A stretch of DNA of 64,000 bases from Micromonospora sp. PLK6-60 (GTDB lineage Bacteria > Actinomycetota > Actinomycetes > Mycobacteriales > Micromonosporaceae). Positions 1-7,985 of this stretch are shown here, one piece after another. Under the pieces are notes generated by a model. It was not told where the DNA came from and did not search any database. It saw only the letters and a program-made list of their open reading frames with translations. The DNA lies in assembly GCF_019890675.1 (NCBI RefSeq), contig NZ_JAIOAA010000020.1, positions 1-64,000 of the forward strand, read 5' to 3'. Positions within the stretch are counted from its first letter, which is position 1. Every line of letters begins with the position of its first letter. Made by a program: the position numbers and the translations under genes.

Positions 1-856
1 GCCCGGCCCGGCGGCCCGGCTCGCCCGGGTCCGCGGGGGCGGGCATCGCCGAGCGCCCGGCCGGCCGGCCCGGATCGGTCGGGTCGACCGCCGGCGGTGT
101 CGCCCGCGCGGCGCGCCGGCCCGGGTCGGTCGGGTCCGCCGGCGGCACGAGCGCGCCGGTGTCGGTGGGCGGCCCGGCGGGAGTACGCCGGGGCGGCCGG
201 GACTGGGCGGCGGCGTCCACCGCCCGACGGGGTGGCTCCGGGGCGGCGGCCCAGCCGTCCTGGGGTCGGGATCGCGGCGGCGGCACCGGCCCGCCCTCGC
301 GCACCGGCGGAACCGCTCCCCGCCCGGTGGCCGACTCCGGACCCGGTCGACCGGTGGGCGCCTCCCCCCGGCCCGCGACGGGCGCGCCACCGCGCACCGG
401 CCCCGCCGACCCGGGCGGCACCGCGCCGGGCGGCGCCTGACCGGGTCGGGCACCGGACCGGGGCACCGGGCCGCCGCGGGCGTCCGGCGGTGACCCGGGC
501 CGGGCCGGGGCGCCGGGGGCCGGCGCGCCGGGCGGCGGGGGCACCGGCCCCGGTCGGCCCGGCATGCCGGGCCCCGGACCACCGGACGGCGGGGGCGCGG
601 GAGCCGACCGCCGCGCGCCGGGCGGGGGAACCGGAGCGGGGCCGTCCACCGGCGGCGGTCGGTCACCGCCGGGGCCCAGCTCGGCACGGTCCTGCTTCGC
701 CGTACGGAGGTCGTCGATCCAGCCGAGGTCCTCACCGTCGGGCGCACCCGCCGGTTCGGCGTCGGCCTTGCCCCGCCCCCACCGGCGTCCCTTGCCGCGG
801 GAATCGCGGCGCTCCTCCGGGCCGTCCTCCGGTCGCTCCGAACCACGCGGATTCAC
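1..856 (-). CDS. Proline/glycine-rich hypothetical protein, C-terminus beyond window edge
   Basis: No function recognised. The frame runs without a stop from a GTG at 856 to the left edge. The start is supported by a GGGAGG ribosome binding site about 9 nt upstream and by its GTGA overlap with the rarA stop codon, which implies translational coupling. The N-terminus is charged and contains a short conserved-looking patch, DLGWIDDLRTAKQ, around residue 40. After about residue 60 it becomes low complexity (Pro, Gly, Ala, Arg), with imperfect repeats near the edge reading like DPTDPGRRA. Such tracts often link a soluble head to a membrane segment, but any membrane part would lie outside the window. 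The strand choice rests on the overlap and ribosome binding site, because the high GC content leaves several frames open here. Confidence 0.6.
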   Translation of the reverse strand, partial: MNPRGSERPEDGPEERRDSRGKGRRWGRGKADAEPAGAPDGEDLGWIDDLRTAKQDRAELGPGGDRPPPVDGPAPVPPPGARRSAPAPPPSGGPGPGMPGRPGPVPPPPGAPAPGAPARPGSPPDARGGPVPRSGARPGQAPPGAVPPGSAGPVRGGAPVAGRGEAPTGRPGPESATGRGAVPPVREGGPVPPPRSRPQDGWAAAPEPPRRAVDAAAQSRPPRRTPAGPPTDTGALVPPADPTDPGRRAARATPPAVDPTDPGRPAGRSAMPAPADPGEPGRRAG

Positions 857-2355
857 TGCTGAGCCTCCCTGACGGCGTCCGTGCCGCCTTCGTCCGCCGC
901 GTTGGCGTCCTCCGGGTCCGACGGTCGTCGGCCGTTGCCGTGCCCGGGCGCCGCCGCGGTCGGACGCGTCGGGGGCGCCGGCAGCCCCCGCACGATCCGG
1001 CGCAGCACGGGCAGCCGGGCGGCGACGGATTTCTCCGCGCCGTGTCCGCCGGGCCGGTAGTAGTCGGTCCCGACGAGGTCGTCGGGAGCGTACTGCTGGG
1101 TGACCACCCCACGCGGGTCGTCGTGCGGGTATCGGTAGCCGGTGCCGTGGCCGAGCCCGCGCGCGCCGGCGTAGTGCGCGTCGCGCAGGCCGCGCGGGAC
1201 GGCGCCGCCCCGGCCGGCCCGGACGTCGGCGATGGCGGCGCCGATCGCGCTGGTCGCCGAGTTGGACTTCGGCGCGGTGGCCAGGTGGATGACCGCCTGC
1301 GCGAGGTTGAGCTGCGCCTCGGGCAGGCCGACGAACTCCACGGCGTGCGCGGCGGCGGTCGCCACGCTCAGCGCGGTGGGGTCGGCCATGCCGACATCCT
1401 CGCTGGCGAAGATGACCAGGCGGCGGGCGATGAACCGGGCGTCCTCGCCGGCGACCAGCATCCGGGCCAGCCAGTGCAGCGCGGCATCCACGTCCGAGCC
1501 GCGCATGCTCTTGATGAAGGCGCTGGTCACGTCGTAGTGGGCGTCGCCGTCCCGGTCGTAGCGCACCGCCGCCACGTCCACCGCCTGTTCGGCGGTGGCC
1601 AGGTCGATGACGTCGGCGCCGAGCGCGGCGGCGGAGGCGGCGGCCGCCTCCAGCGCGGTGAGTGCCTTGCGCACGTCACCGCCGGCGAGGCGGACCAGGT
1701 GGTCCTCGGCCTCCGGCTCCAGGGTGACCGCGCCGGCGAGGCCGCGCTCGTCGGTGACCGCGCGGCGGAGCAGGCCGCGGACCGCCCGGTCGTCGAGCGG
1801 CTGGAGGGTGAGCAGCACGCAGCGCGACAGCAGCGGCGAGATGACCGAGAAGTACGGGTTCTCGGTGGTGGCCGCCAGCAGGGTGACCGTCCGGTCCTCC
1901 ACGGCGGCGAGCAGAGAGTCCTGCTGCGTCTTGCTGAACCGGTGCACCTCGTCGATGAAGAGCACGGTCTGCGGGCCGCCGGAGCGGCGCTGCCGCCGGG
2001 CGGCCTCGATGACCGCCCGGACGTCCTTGACGCCGGCGTTGAGCGCCGACATGGCGACGAACGTGCGGTCGGTGGCCCCGGCGACCAGGTGGGCGACGGT
2101 GGTCTTGCCGCAGCCCGGCGGCCCCCAGAGGATCACCGACATCGGTGCCCCGCCGCCGACCAGCTGCCGCAGCGGCGACCCGGGCGCGAGCAGGTGCTCC
2201 TGGCCGACCAGCTCGTCGATGGTGGCCGGACGCATCCGGACGGGCAGGGGCGAATCCGACGTCACGCCGGCGAAGTCGGCGACACCGGCGGCACCCGCGG
2301 GGGCGCGCGGCGCTCCGGCGGGTTCTCCGAGGGAGAAGAGGGTGTCGGACTCCAT
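853..2355 (-). CDS. rarA: Replication-associated recombination protein RarA (MgsA/WRNIP1 family AAA+ ATPase)
   Basis: RarA is a clamp-loader-like AAA+ ATPase acting at stalled replication forks. Visible are Walker A GPPGCGKTT at about residues 78-86, Walker B VLFIDEVHR at about 131-139, a sensor-1 region (AATTENP), and the C-terminal MgsA tetramerisation domain (YDRDGDAHYDVTSAFIKS onward). At 500 residues it is longer than the usual 430-450 because of an N-terminal extension and a Pro/Gly-rich tail after about residue 445. An ATG at 2355 and an in-frame GTG at 2358 both have poor Shine-Dalgarno sequences. A TAATGT hexamer 10 nt before the ATG could be the -10 box of a leaderless transcript. 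It overlaps the downstream proline-rich gene by GTGA. Confidence 0.95.
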   Translation of the reverse strand: MESDTLFSLGEPAGAPRAPAGAAGVADFAGVTSDSPLPVRMRPATIDELVGQEHLLAPGSPLRQLVGGGAPMSVILWGPPGCGKTTVAHLVAGATDRTFVAMSALNAGVKDVRAVIEAARRQRRSGGPQTVLFIDEVHRFSKTQQDSLLAAVEDRTVTLLAATTENPYFSVISPLLSRCVLLTLQPLDDRAVRGLLRRAVTDERGLAGAVTLEPEAEDHLVRLAGGDVRKALTALEAAAASAAALGADVIDLATAEQAVDVAAVRYDRDGDAHYDVTSAFIKSMRGSDVDAALHWLARMLVAGEDARFIARRLVIFASEDVGMADPTALSVATAAAHAVEFVGLPEAQLNLAQAVIHLATAPKSNSATSAIGAAIADVRAGRGGAVPRGLRDAHYAGARGLGHGTGYRYPHDDPRGVVTQQYAPDDLVGTDYYRPGGHGAEKSVAARLPVLRRIVRGLPAPPTRPTAAAPGHGNGRRPSDPEDANAADEGGTDAVREAQQ

Positions 2356-2374
2356 CACGAAGACATTACCGGGC

Positions 2375-2409
2375 CGGGCCGACGGCGTCGGAATGACGCC
2401 GTCGGCCCG
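2375..2409 (-). terminator. Hairpin after small membrane protein gene
   Basis: A perfect 15-bp inverted repeat (arm CGGGCCGACGGCGTC) with a 5-nt spacer lies between the stop of the small membrane protein gene (2428) and the start of rarA (2355). Both are transcribed leftward, so it is placed as a terminator or attenuating hairpin. No clear U-tract follows. Confidence 0.6.
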
Positions 2410-2427
2410 ACCGCTGATCCGATCCGG

Positions 2428-2640
2428 TCAGCCACGACCGGGGCGCCGGCCCCGGTACCAGCGGCCGCCGCCACCGCCGCGCGGGCCGTTGCCCACCCCG
2501 GCGAGGTAGAGCGAGAGCAGCAGCAGGCCGAGCAGCATCATGGTGTGCGTGTTGAAGAGGTCGGGCGCGCCGAGGTTGGTGTTCAGGAAGTCCAGCAGCA
2601 GCATGAAGCCGAACACGATGGCGGCGAGGATCGCGAGCAT
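2428..2640 (-). CDS. Small two-helix membrane protein, 70 aa
   Basis: Function unknown. The ATG at 2640 is chosen because GGAGGG lies 6 nt upstream and because the longer upstream frame is compositionally biased. The protein begins MLAILAAIVFGFMLLLDFLN, a hydrophobic helix, followed by a short polar loop (about residues 22-31) and a second helix (about 32-48, MMLLGLLLLSLYLAG). It ends in a Gly/Arg-rich tail, GGGGGRWYRGRRPGRG. The positive tail after helix 2 predicts both ends in the cytoplasm. It lies upstream of rarA on the same strand but is separated by a hairpin, so it is probably its own transcription unit. Confidence 0.7.
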   Translation of the reverse strand: MLAILAAIVFGFMLLLDFLNTNLGAPDLFNTHTMMLLGLLLLSLYLAGVGNGPRGGGGGRWYRGRRPGRG

Positions 2641-2795
2641 GTCAAGCCCTCCGGTCGGGGGTCCCAGTAGGTCGGCGCGGGATGTACCCAATCGGTCCGA
2701 CCGCCAATCTCCACCGTGGACCGGCCGGTGGTGACGGCCACCGTCGGGTGGCCGGAATCGCTGCTCTCGTTGGCTGCCGCCGTCGGCGCGGTCCG

Positions 2796-2859
2796 CCTCC
2801 ACCGGCGGCTCGGCGTCCACCGGCGGCCCGGCCTCCACCGGCAGCTCGGCGTCCCCGGC
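2796..2859. repeat. 18-bp imperfect tandem repeat, about 3.5 copies
   Basis: Units of the form CCTCCACCGGCGGCTCGG recur with an 18-bp period at 2796, 2814, 2832 and 2850 (last copy partial). They sit in the 244-bp gap between the MFS gene end and the small membrane protein gene. The period is a multiple of three, so the region stays open in several frames, but no start or ribosome binding site supports a gene. Confidence 0.6.
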
Positions 2860-2884
2860 ACCGAGCCGCGCGCCTCCGTGCGGC

Positions 2885-4180
2885 TCAGCTGACCCGGGCC
2901 ACCGGCTCGGCCGGCGACTCCGCCACCGGCGTACCGCTCGCGGCGGCGGCCCGGCCGGCCCGCCAGGCGGGCAGGTAGAGCGGGGCGGCCAGGGCCAGCA
3001 CCACCCCGCCGACCAGCATGGCGACCGTGACGCTGACCCGGTCGGCCAGCGCGGTCAGCACCACCATGCCGAGCGCCCCGGCGGGCTGCACCATCATCGA
3101 GTTCAGCGACAGCACACTGGTCCGGTACGGCCCGTCGACCTGCCGGTGCAGCAGCCCCATGTGCAGCGGGTTCGACGCGCCGTGCACGGTGTAGCAGGCC
3201 AGGTAGGCCACGATCACCCCGACCGGGCCGGCGAGCAGGCCCATCCCGACCACAGTGCCGCCCTGCAGGATCCGCATCAGCGCGGCGGCCGGCGCGGCGC
3301 CGACGCGGCGCAGCAGGAACGGCGTCAGGGCCGCGCCCGCCGCGTTGGCCAGCCAGGCCGCGGTGGCGGCCGGGCCGAGCAGGGCGGCGGCCCGCTCGCT
3401 GCCGCCCACCACCTCGGCGAGGCGCACCGGCAGCAGCGACTCGAAGGTGACCATGCCGAAGCCCCAGAACAGCTCGACGCAGACCAACGCGAGCAGCACC
3501 CGGTTGCGCCGCAGCAGGCCGACCGCCTGCCCGACCATCCGGGGCGCCTCGATCACCGAACGACGCAGCGCGGCGGTGCCGGCGGCCGGCCGGCCCTCGC
3601 GCAACAGCACCAGCAGGGCCACCAGGGCCACCCCGTGCAGAACCGCCGCGACCAGCACGGGCAGGGTCAGCGCGCTCACCGGGCCGACCGGGCCGAGCGC
3701 GACAAGTCCACCGCTGAGCAGGGCGCCGGCGCCGATGGCGACGCCGCTCACGGTGCCGGCCCAGCCCAGGCCACGCTCGAATTCGGCGGACGGGTCGGCG
3801 GCGAGCGTGGCGTCGACGTACCAGGACTCCAGCGGTCCGCTGTCCAACGCCCGGTAGACGCCCTGGGCCGCCCAGACCAGGAAGAACAGCCAGAACGAGC
3901 CGGCCACCGCAAACAGCACCGCCGCCAGCAGCCCGACCGCCCAGGCGACGGCGAGCACCGGCTTGCGGCCCAGCGCGTCGGCGAACCCGCCGGTGGGCAA
4001 CTCCAGGACGAGGACGACCAGACCCTGGGCGGTGAAGGCCAGGCCGATCTGGGACAGCGACAGGCCGCGCTCCTGCATCAACAGGACCGTCACCGGGATC
4101 ACCAGGCCGGCGGGCAGCCAGCGCAGGCCGTGCAGGGCGAGGAAGCGGAACCGGACCTGGCGTACGGACAGCGCGCTCAT
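2885..4180 (-). CDS. MFS transporter, probable drug or metabolite exporter
   Basis: A 431-residue major facilitator superfamily protein with about 12 hydrophobic segments. The MFS signature between helices 2 and 3 reads GGFADALGRKPVL (about residues 58-70). The ATG at 4180 overlaps the stop of the upstream ArsR-like regulator as ATGA, so the two are translationally coupled. That arrangement suggests the regulator controls its own exporter. The substrate cannot be read from sequence; the architecture (LSLSQIGLAFTAQGLVVLVLELPTG region) matches multidrug-type exporters. The C-terminal 30 residues are a hydrophilic Ala/Pro-rich tail. The frame stays open far upstream only because of GC bias, and the real start is fixed by the overlap. 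Confidence 0.85.
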   Translation of the reverse strand: MSALSVRQVRFRFLALHGLRWLPAGLVIPVTVLLMQERGLSLSQIGLAFTAQGLVVLVLELPTGGFADALGRKPVLAVAWAVGLLAAVLFAVAGSFWLFFLVWAAQGVYRALDSGPLESWYVDATLAADPSAEFERGLGWAGTVSGVAIGAGALLSGGLVALGPVGPVSALTLPVLVAAVLHGVALVALLVLLREGRPAAGTAALRRSVIEAPRMVGQAVGLLRRNRVLLALVCVELFWGFGMVTFESLLPVRLAEVVGGSERAAALLGPAATAAWLANAAGAALTPFLLRRVGAAPAAALMRILQGGTVVGMGLLAGPVGVIVAYLACYTVHGASNPLHMGLLHRQVDGPYRTSVLSLNSMMVQPAGALGMVVLTALADRVSVTVAMLVGGVVLALAAPLYLPAWRAGRAAAASGTPVAESPAEPVARVS

Positions 4181-4767
4181 CGGGGCCCCTCCGGCAACGG
4201 GTACGCGGCCAGGAAGACCTGCACCCGCTCGGCGTCCGGCTCGTCCACCGCCGCCTCGGCGCGGTGGCGTTCCAGCACCTCGCCGAGTTCGGCCTTGAGT
4301 GCCGCCAGGCGCCGCGGGGTGAGGGTGAGGAAGGTGTCGCCCATGCCGAGCGCGTCCCGCCAGGCGGCCGACCAGCCGTGCCGGGCGGCGAACCAGCGCT
4401 CGGCCACCTCGGTCAGGTGCCGGACCTGGTGGCCCTCGACCCACTCGATGGCGGCGCGGGCGTCGGGGTCGGCGTCGTAGTCGCTGGTGTCCCACTGGGT
4501 GAAGTCGTGCCCGGCCCGCCAGTAGCGCTGCCGGCCGCTGCCCCGCTCGGGGTCCTCCACGACCAGCCCGACCTCGGCGAGCTGGCGCAGGTGGTAGCTG
4601 GTGGCCCCGGTGTTGGTGTCGAGCAGCTCGGCCAGCCGGGTGGCGGTGGCCGGCCCGTTGACGCGCAACGCGCCGACGAGACGCATCCGCAGCGGGTGCG
4701 CCAGCACGCGCACCTGCCGGTGATCGAGCCGTACGCCCCGCGGGGCCGGCTTCCGTTCGTGGTCCAT
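4177..4767 (-). CDS. ArsR/HTH_20-type winged-helix regulator
   Basis: A 196-residue regulator with an N-terminal winged helix-turn-helix: VRVLAHPLRMRLVGAL (about residues 18-33), recognition region NTGATSYHLRQLAEVGLV and wing EDPERGSGRQRYWRAG. The C-terminal half is helical and may be the dimer or ligand domain. There are no obvious metal-binding Cys pairs of the classical ArsR type, so the signal is probably organic. The start is placed at ATG 4767, because the in-frame ATG at 4803 lies inside the operator repeats. A striking 13-bp periodic array of TGTGCACA sites covers the leader and is the probable autoregulatory operator. It is coupled to the following MFS exporter by an ATGA overlap. 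Confidence 0.85.
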   Translation of the reverse strand: MDHERKPAPRGVRLDHRQVRVLAHPLRMRLVGALRVNGPATATRLAELLDTNTGATSYHLRQLAEVGLVVEDPERGSGRQRYWRAGHDFTQWDTSDYDADPDARAAIEWVEGHQVRHLTEVAERWFAARHGWSAAWRDALGMGDTFLTLTPRRLAALKAELGEVLERHRAEAAVDEPDAERVQVFLAAYPLPEGPR

Positions 4768-4770
4768 GGA

Positions 4771-4813
4771 TGCACAATATCTGTGCACAGTTATTGTGCA
4801 CAAGAGTTGTGCA
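4771..4813. promoter_or_regulatory. 13-bp periodic operator upstream of the ArsR-MFS operon
   Basis: TGCACA at 4771, TGTGCACA at 4782-4789 and 4795-4802, and TGTGCA at 4808-4813 are each separated by exactly 5 nt, giving a strict 13-bp period. Read as 17-bp palindromes, this contains TGCACAGTTATTGTGCA and TGCACAAGAGTTGTGCA sharing half-sites. It begins 4 nt upstream of the regulator start codon, is locally AT-rich compared with its surroundings, and is the obvious binding array for the adjacent winged-helix regulator. Confidence 0.75.
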
Positions 4814-4827
4814 AAGGTTCTCCGCAG

Positions 4828-4881
4828 GTAAGGAGGGGGCCCTTGTTAACAGACGTCTGTTAACAAGGGCCCCCTCCTTAC
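4828..4881. repeat. 54-bp perfect palindrome (GTTAAC/GGGCCC repeat family, copy A)
   Basis: Two 27-nt arms (GTAAGGAGGGGGCCCTTG... mirrored by ...CAAGGGCCCCCTCCTTAC) meet without a spacer, with AGACGTCT at the centre. It lies 3 nt beyond the stop codon of the RmlD-like gene and before the ArsR operator. Four related copies occur at 11332, 31463, 39190 and 60889. This copy is built as half-unit plus inverted half-unit, whereas the others are two direct half-units. As RNA it would form a very strong hairpin, so it may also terminate the leftward transcript. Confidence 0.85.
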
Positions 4882-4884
4882 ACC

Positions 4885-5694
4885 TCAGGCGAGCAGTTCG
4901 GTGACGCCGCGCAGCCGGGTCCGCAGCAGCCCGGCGGCGCGGCTGGAGTCCAGGCGTACGTCGGTGGGACGGACCACACCCGCCGCGCTGCCGGAGATCG
5001 TCTTCAGGGCCGCCGTGTCGAGGCCGAACCGGCGGGCCAGCAGCAGCCCCAGCTCGGCCCGGCTGACCGGATCCGGGCCGGCCACGTTGAGCGGCCCGGC
5101 GTACCCGCTCGGCACCAGCTCCAGCACGGCGGCGGCCAGGTCGGCGACGTCGATCGGGCAGCGCAGCTCGTCGGTGAAGAGGGTGGCCCGCCCGGCGAGG
5201 GCGTCCCGGCACAGCTGGATCTGTTTGCTCCCCTCCCCCACGATCAGCGAGGTACGCACCAGCGCGGCCCCCGGGTCGACCGCCCGCACCGCGGTCTCCG
5301 CCGCCGCCTTCGCCGCCCCGTACGCGTTGACCGGCGTCGGCACGTCGTCGTCGGCGTACGGCAGGGGTCGACCGCCGTGCACGGCGTCGCTGGACAGGTG
5401 CACCAGCCGCGCCCCCACCTCGGCGGCCGCGTACGCCACGTTCCCCGCCCCGTCCGCGGTGACCCGCCAGTCGTCCACCCGGTAGGAGGTGCTGACAACG
5501 GCGTCGGGGCGTACCTCGGTCAGCAGCGCGCGCACGGCGGCCCGGTCGGTCACGTCCAGCCGGCGCGGCGCGACGCCCGGCACCCCGACGGCGGCCGAGT
5601 GGTAGGTGCCGACCACCGACTGGCCGGCGGCCACCGCCTGCCGGCACACCTCGGCGCCCAGGAACCCGCTGGCCCCCACCACGAGCAGCGTCAT
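4885..5694 (-). CDS. RmlD-like NAD(P)-dependent sugar nucleotide reductase / SDR
   Basis: An extended short-chain dehydrogenase of 269 residues. It begins MTLLVVGASGFLGAEVC with a GxxGxxG nucleotide-binding motif. The active site is a Ser patch (HLSSDAVHGG) followed by YGAAKAAAE, the YxxxK catalytic pair. The order and length match RmlD-type dTDP-4-dehydrorhamnose reductases, which reduce a 4-keto sugar, but no other sugar-nucleotide genes are nearby, so the substrate is open. ATG 5694 was chosen over an upstream in-frame start because the protein then begins at the Rossmann strand and GGAG lies just upstream. It follows the aspS terminator hairpin, so it is probably transcribed separately. 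Confidence 0.8.
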   Translation of the reverse strand: MTLLVVGASGFLGAEVCRQAVAAGQSVVGTYHSAAVGVPGVAPRRLDVTDRAAVRALLTEVRPDAVVSTSYRVDDWRVTADGAGNVAYAAAEVGARLVHLSSDAVHGGRPLPYADDDVPTPVNAYGAAKAAAETAVRAVDPGAALVRTSLIVGEGSKQIQLCRDALAGRATLFTDELRCPIDVADLAAAVLELVPSGYAGPLNVAGPDPVSRAELGLLLARRFGLDTAALKTISGSAAGVVRPTDVRLDSSRAAGLLRTRLRGVTELLA

Positions 5695-5712
5695 GTCTCC
5701 GCACCCCCGGAA

Positions 5713-5754
5713 GATCGAAAAGGTCCCCGCCATGATGGCGGAGACCTTTCGATC
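5713..5754 (-). terminator. Rho-independent-like hairpin after aspS
   Basis: GATCGAAAAGGTCCCCGCCAT pairs with the downstream arm ATGGCGGAGACCTTTCGATC with one mismatch and one bulge, around a 1-nt centre. It lies 13 bp beyond the aspS stop, before the next leftward gene. Confidence 0.75.
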
Positions 5755-5766
5755 GCGTGGGCCCGA

Positions 5767-7572
5767 TCAGGTCGGGTCGGCCACCGGGGCGGCCGCGCCG
5801 GCGGTGCCGGCGTGCGGGGCGGCCGGCGCCTTCGGCTTGGCGTCGATGCCGGCCTCGGTGCGCTGCTGGGCGGTGATCGGGGTCGGCGCGCCGGTCAGCG
5901 GGTCGAAGCCGCCCCGGGTCTTCGGGAACGCGATCACCTCGCGGATCGAGTCCGCGCCGGCCAGCAGCATGCAGACCCGGTCCCAGCCGAACGCGATGCC
6001 GCCGTGCGGCGGGGCGCCGTACTTGAACGCCTCCAGCAGGAAGCCGAACTTGTCCTGCGCCTCCTCGGGGGTGATGCCGAGCAGGTCGAACACCCGCTGC
6101 TGCACGTCGCCCCGGTGGATACGGATCGAGCCGCCGCCGATCTCGTTGCCGTTGCAGACGATGTCGTACGCGTAGGCCAGCGCCCGGTCCGGCGCCTCCT
6201 CGAACCGGTCCACCCACTCGGCGTTGGGCGAGGTGAACGGGTGGTGCACCGCGGTCCAGCCGCCCTCATCCGTGCGCTCGAACATCGGGGCGTCGACCAC
6301 CCAGCAGAACGCCCACGCGCTCTCGTCGACCAGCCCGGCCCGCTTGGCGATCTCGATCCGGGCCGCGCCGAGCAGCTCCTGGGCCTCCCGGGTGTTGGTG
6401 CCCGCGGCGAAGAAGACCGCGTCGCCGGGCTTCGCGCCGACCGCGTCGGCCAGGCCGGCCAGGTGCGCCTCGGACAGGTTCTTGGCCACCGGGCCGCGCG
6501 CCTCGCCGGTCTCCGCGTCCAGCACCACGTACGCCAGGCCGCGCGCGCCGCGCGCCTTGGCCCAGTCCTGCCAGCCGTCCAGCTCCTTGCGGGTCTGGGA
6601 CGCGCCGCCCGGCATGACCACCGCGCCGACGTAGCCGCCCGCGTCGATCGCACCGGCGAAGACCCGGAACTCGGTGCCGCGCAGGTAGTCGGTCAGCTCG
6701 GTCAGCTCGACGCCGTAGCGCAGGTCCGGCTTGTCCGAGCCGTAGCGCGACATCGCGTCGTGCCAGGTGATCCGCGGGATCGGCCGGGTGATCTCGTGGC
6801 CGGCCAGCTCGGACCAGAGCTTCGCCACGATCGCCTCGCCGAGGTCGATCACGTCGTCCTCGGTGACGAAGGACATCTCGATGTCGAGCTGGGTGAACTC
6901 CGGCTGCCGGTCGGCGCGGAAGTCCTCGTCCCGGTAGCAGCGGGCGATCTGGTAGTACCGCTCCATGCCGCCGACCATCAGCAGCTGCTTGAACAGCTGC
7001 GGCGACTGCGGCAGCGCGTACCAGCTGCCCGGCTGCAGGCGCACCGGGACCAGGAAGTCGCGGGCGCCCTCCGGGGTGGAGCGGGTCAGCGTCGGGGTCT
7101 CGATCTCCAGGAATTCTCGCTCGTGCAGCACGGTGCGGGCCAGCTGGTTGGCCCGCGAGCGCAGCCGCATCGCCTTCGCCGGGCCACCCCGGCGCAGGTC
7201 GAGGTAGCGGTACTTGAGCCGGATGTCGTCGCCGGCCTCGACCTGGTCGTCCACCGGCAGCGGCAGCGGGGCCGCTTCGGAGAGCACCTCCAACTCGCTG
7301 GCGGTCACCTCGATCTCGCCGGTGGGCAGCTCGGGGTTCTCGTTGCCCTCGGGGCGGCGGGTCACCTCGCCGGTGACCTTGACGCAGAACTCGTTGCGCA
7401 GCGCGTGCGCGTCCTCCTCGCGGAAGACCACCTGAACCACGCCGGAGCCGTCGCGCAGGTCGACGAAGATGACCCCGCCGTGGTCGCGCCGGCGGGCCAC
7501 CCACCCGGCGAGCGTCACCGTCGCGCCGGCGTCCGCGGCGCGCAGGCTTCCGGCATTGTGGGTACGGATCAC
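5767..7572 (-). CDS. aspS: Aspartyl-tRNA synthetase
   Basis: A class IIb aminoacyl-tRNA synthetase that charges tRNA with aspartate in the cytoplasm. At 601 residues it has the normal bacterial length. The N-terminal OB-fold anticodon-binding domain (about 1-110, LAGWVARRRDHGGVIFVDLRD) is followed by the catalytic core with motif 2 around RCYRDEDFRADRQPEFTQLD. The bacterial GAD insertion domain and the C-terminal motif 3 (GIAFGWDRVCMLLAG) follow. Translation is taken from GTG 7572 with GGAG about 10 nt upstream; this gives the usual IRTH N-terminus, while the longer frame is repeat-derived. The tail after about residue 565 is Ala/Pro-rich. Whether it is the non-discriminating (Asp/Asn) type cannot be judged here. 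Confidence 0.97.
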   Translation of the reverse strand: MIRTHNAGSLRAADAGATVTLAGWVARRRDHGGVIFVDLRDGSGVVQVVFREEDAHALRNEFCVKVTGEVTRRPEGNENPELPTGEIEVTASELEVLSEAAPLPLPVDDQVEAGDDIRLKYRYLDLRRGGPAKAMRLRSRANQLARTVLHEREFLEIETPTLTRSTPEGARDFLVPVRLQPGSWYALPQSPQLFKQLLMVGGMERYYQIARCYRDEDFRADRQPEFTQLDIEMSFVTEDDVIDLGEAIVAKLWSELAGHEITRPIPRITWHDAMSRYGSDKPDLRYGVELTELTDYLRGTEFRVFAGAIDAGGYVGAVVMPGGASQTRKELDGWQDWAKARGARGLAYVVLDAETGEARGPVAKNLSEAHLAGLADAVGAKPGDAVFFAAGTNTREAQELLGAARIEIAKRAGLVDESAWAFCWVVDAPMFERTDEGGWTAVHHPFTSPNAEWVDRFEEAPDRALAYAYDIVCNGNEIGGGSIRIHRGDVQQRVFDLLGITPEEAQDKFGFLLEAFKYGAPPHGGIAFGWDRVCMLLAGADSIREVIAFPKTRGGFDPLTGAPTPITAQQRTEAGIDAKPKAPAAPHAGTAGAAAPVADPT

Positions 7573-7730
7573 GGCTTGCGTCTCCTCATCTGAGTGCACG
7601 TCCTCTTCCGGCATTCTGTCAGGGCGGGCCCGGCCGGCTCCGGGCACCCGCCACGAGGGCCACGGACGCTGCCCCGCTCCAGCCGCGCCACGTCCCGGCC
7701 ACCCGGGTCGCGCCGGTCCCGCCGATCGCG

Positions 7731-7898
7731 CCACGCCGGCAACCCCGGTCCCACCCTGCCGCCCCGCGCCGGCTACCCCAGTCCCACCATGCCACCACGC
7801 CGGCTACCCCGGTCCCACCCTGCCGCCCCGCGCCGGCTACCCCGGGTCCCACCCGGCCGCCACGTCGGCTACGCCGGTTCCACCGGGCCGCCACGCCC
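7731..7898. repeat. 32-bp tandem repeat (minisatellite), 5 copies
   Basis: Units starting at 7731, 7763, 7795, 7827 and 7860, with a trace at 7891, share CGCCGGCTACCCCGGTCCCACC. The copies differ at a few positions and the fourth is 33 bp. They lie in the 830-bp gap between aspS and the DUF998-like gene. There are no unique spacers, so this is not CRISPR. Open frames across it simply translate the repeat. Confidence 0.85.
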
Positions 7899-7985
7899 GG
7901 AGCGGCCGCCCGCACCGGCCCGCTCACCCCGGCCCCACCGTGACGTTCCGTCACGCCCGCCATTGTCCGCCCACCCCCTCGCTCA

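Noticed and set aside
97..2670. 857-codon plus-strand open frame at the left end
   Set aside because: It is antisense to rarA and the proline-rich gene, has no ribosome binding site, is dominated by Arg/Pro/Gly/Ala, and shows no protein family. High GC keeps the frame open.
2885..6217. 1110-codon minus-strand frame as a giant fusion protein
   Set aside because: Only its last 431 codons resemble a protein (the MFS exporter). The rest is out of frame with aspS, the RmlD-like gene and the ArsR gene.
5767..7572. T-box or riboswitch in the aspS leader
   Set aside because: No specifier or antiterminator-like structure was seen upstream of 7572; the leader runs into the minisatellite.
7731..7898. 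Regular 32-bp repeats considered as a CRISPR array
   Set aside because: The units are directly adjacent with no unique spacers and no cas genes nearby; it is a minisatellite.
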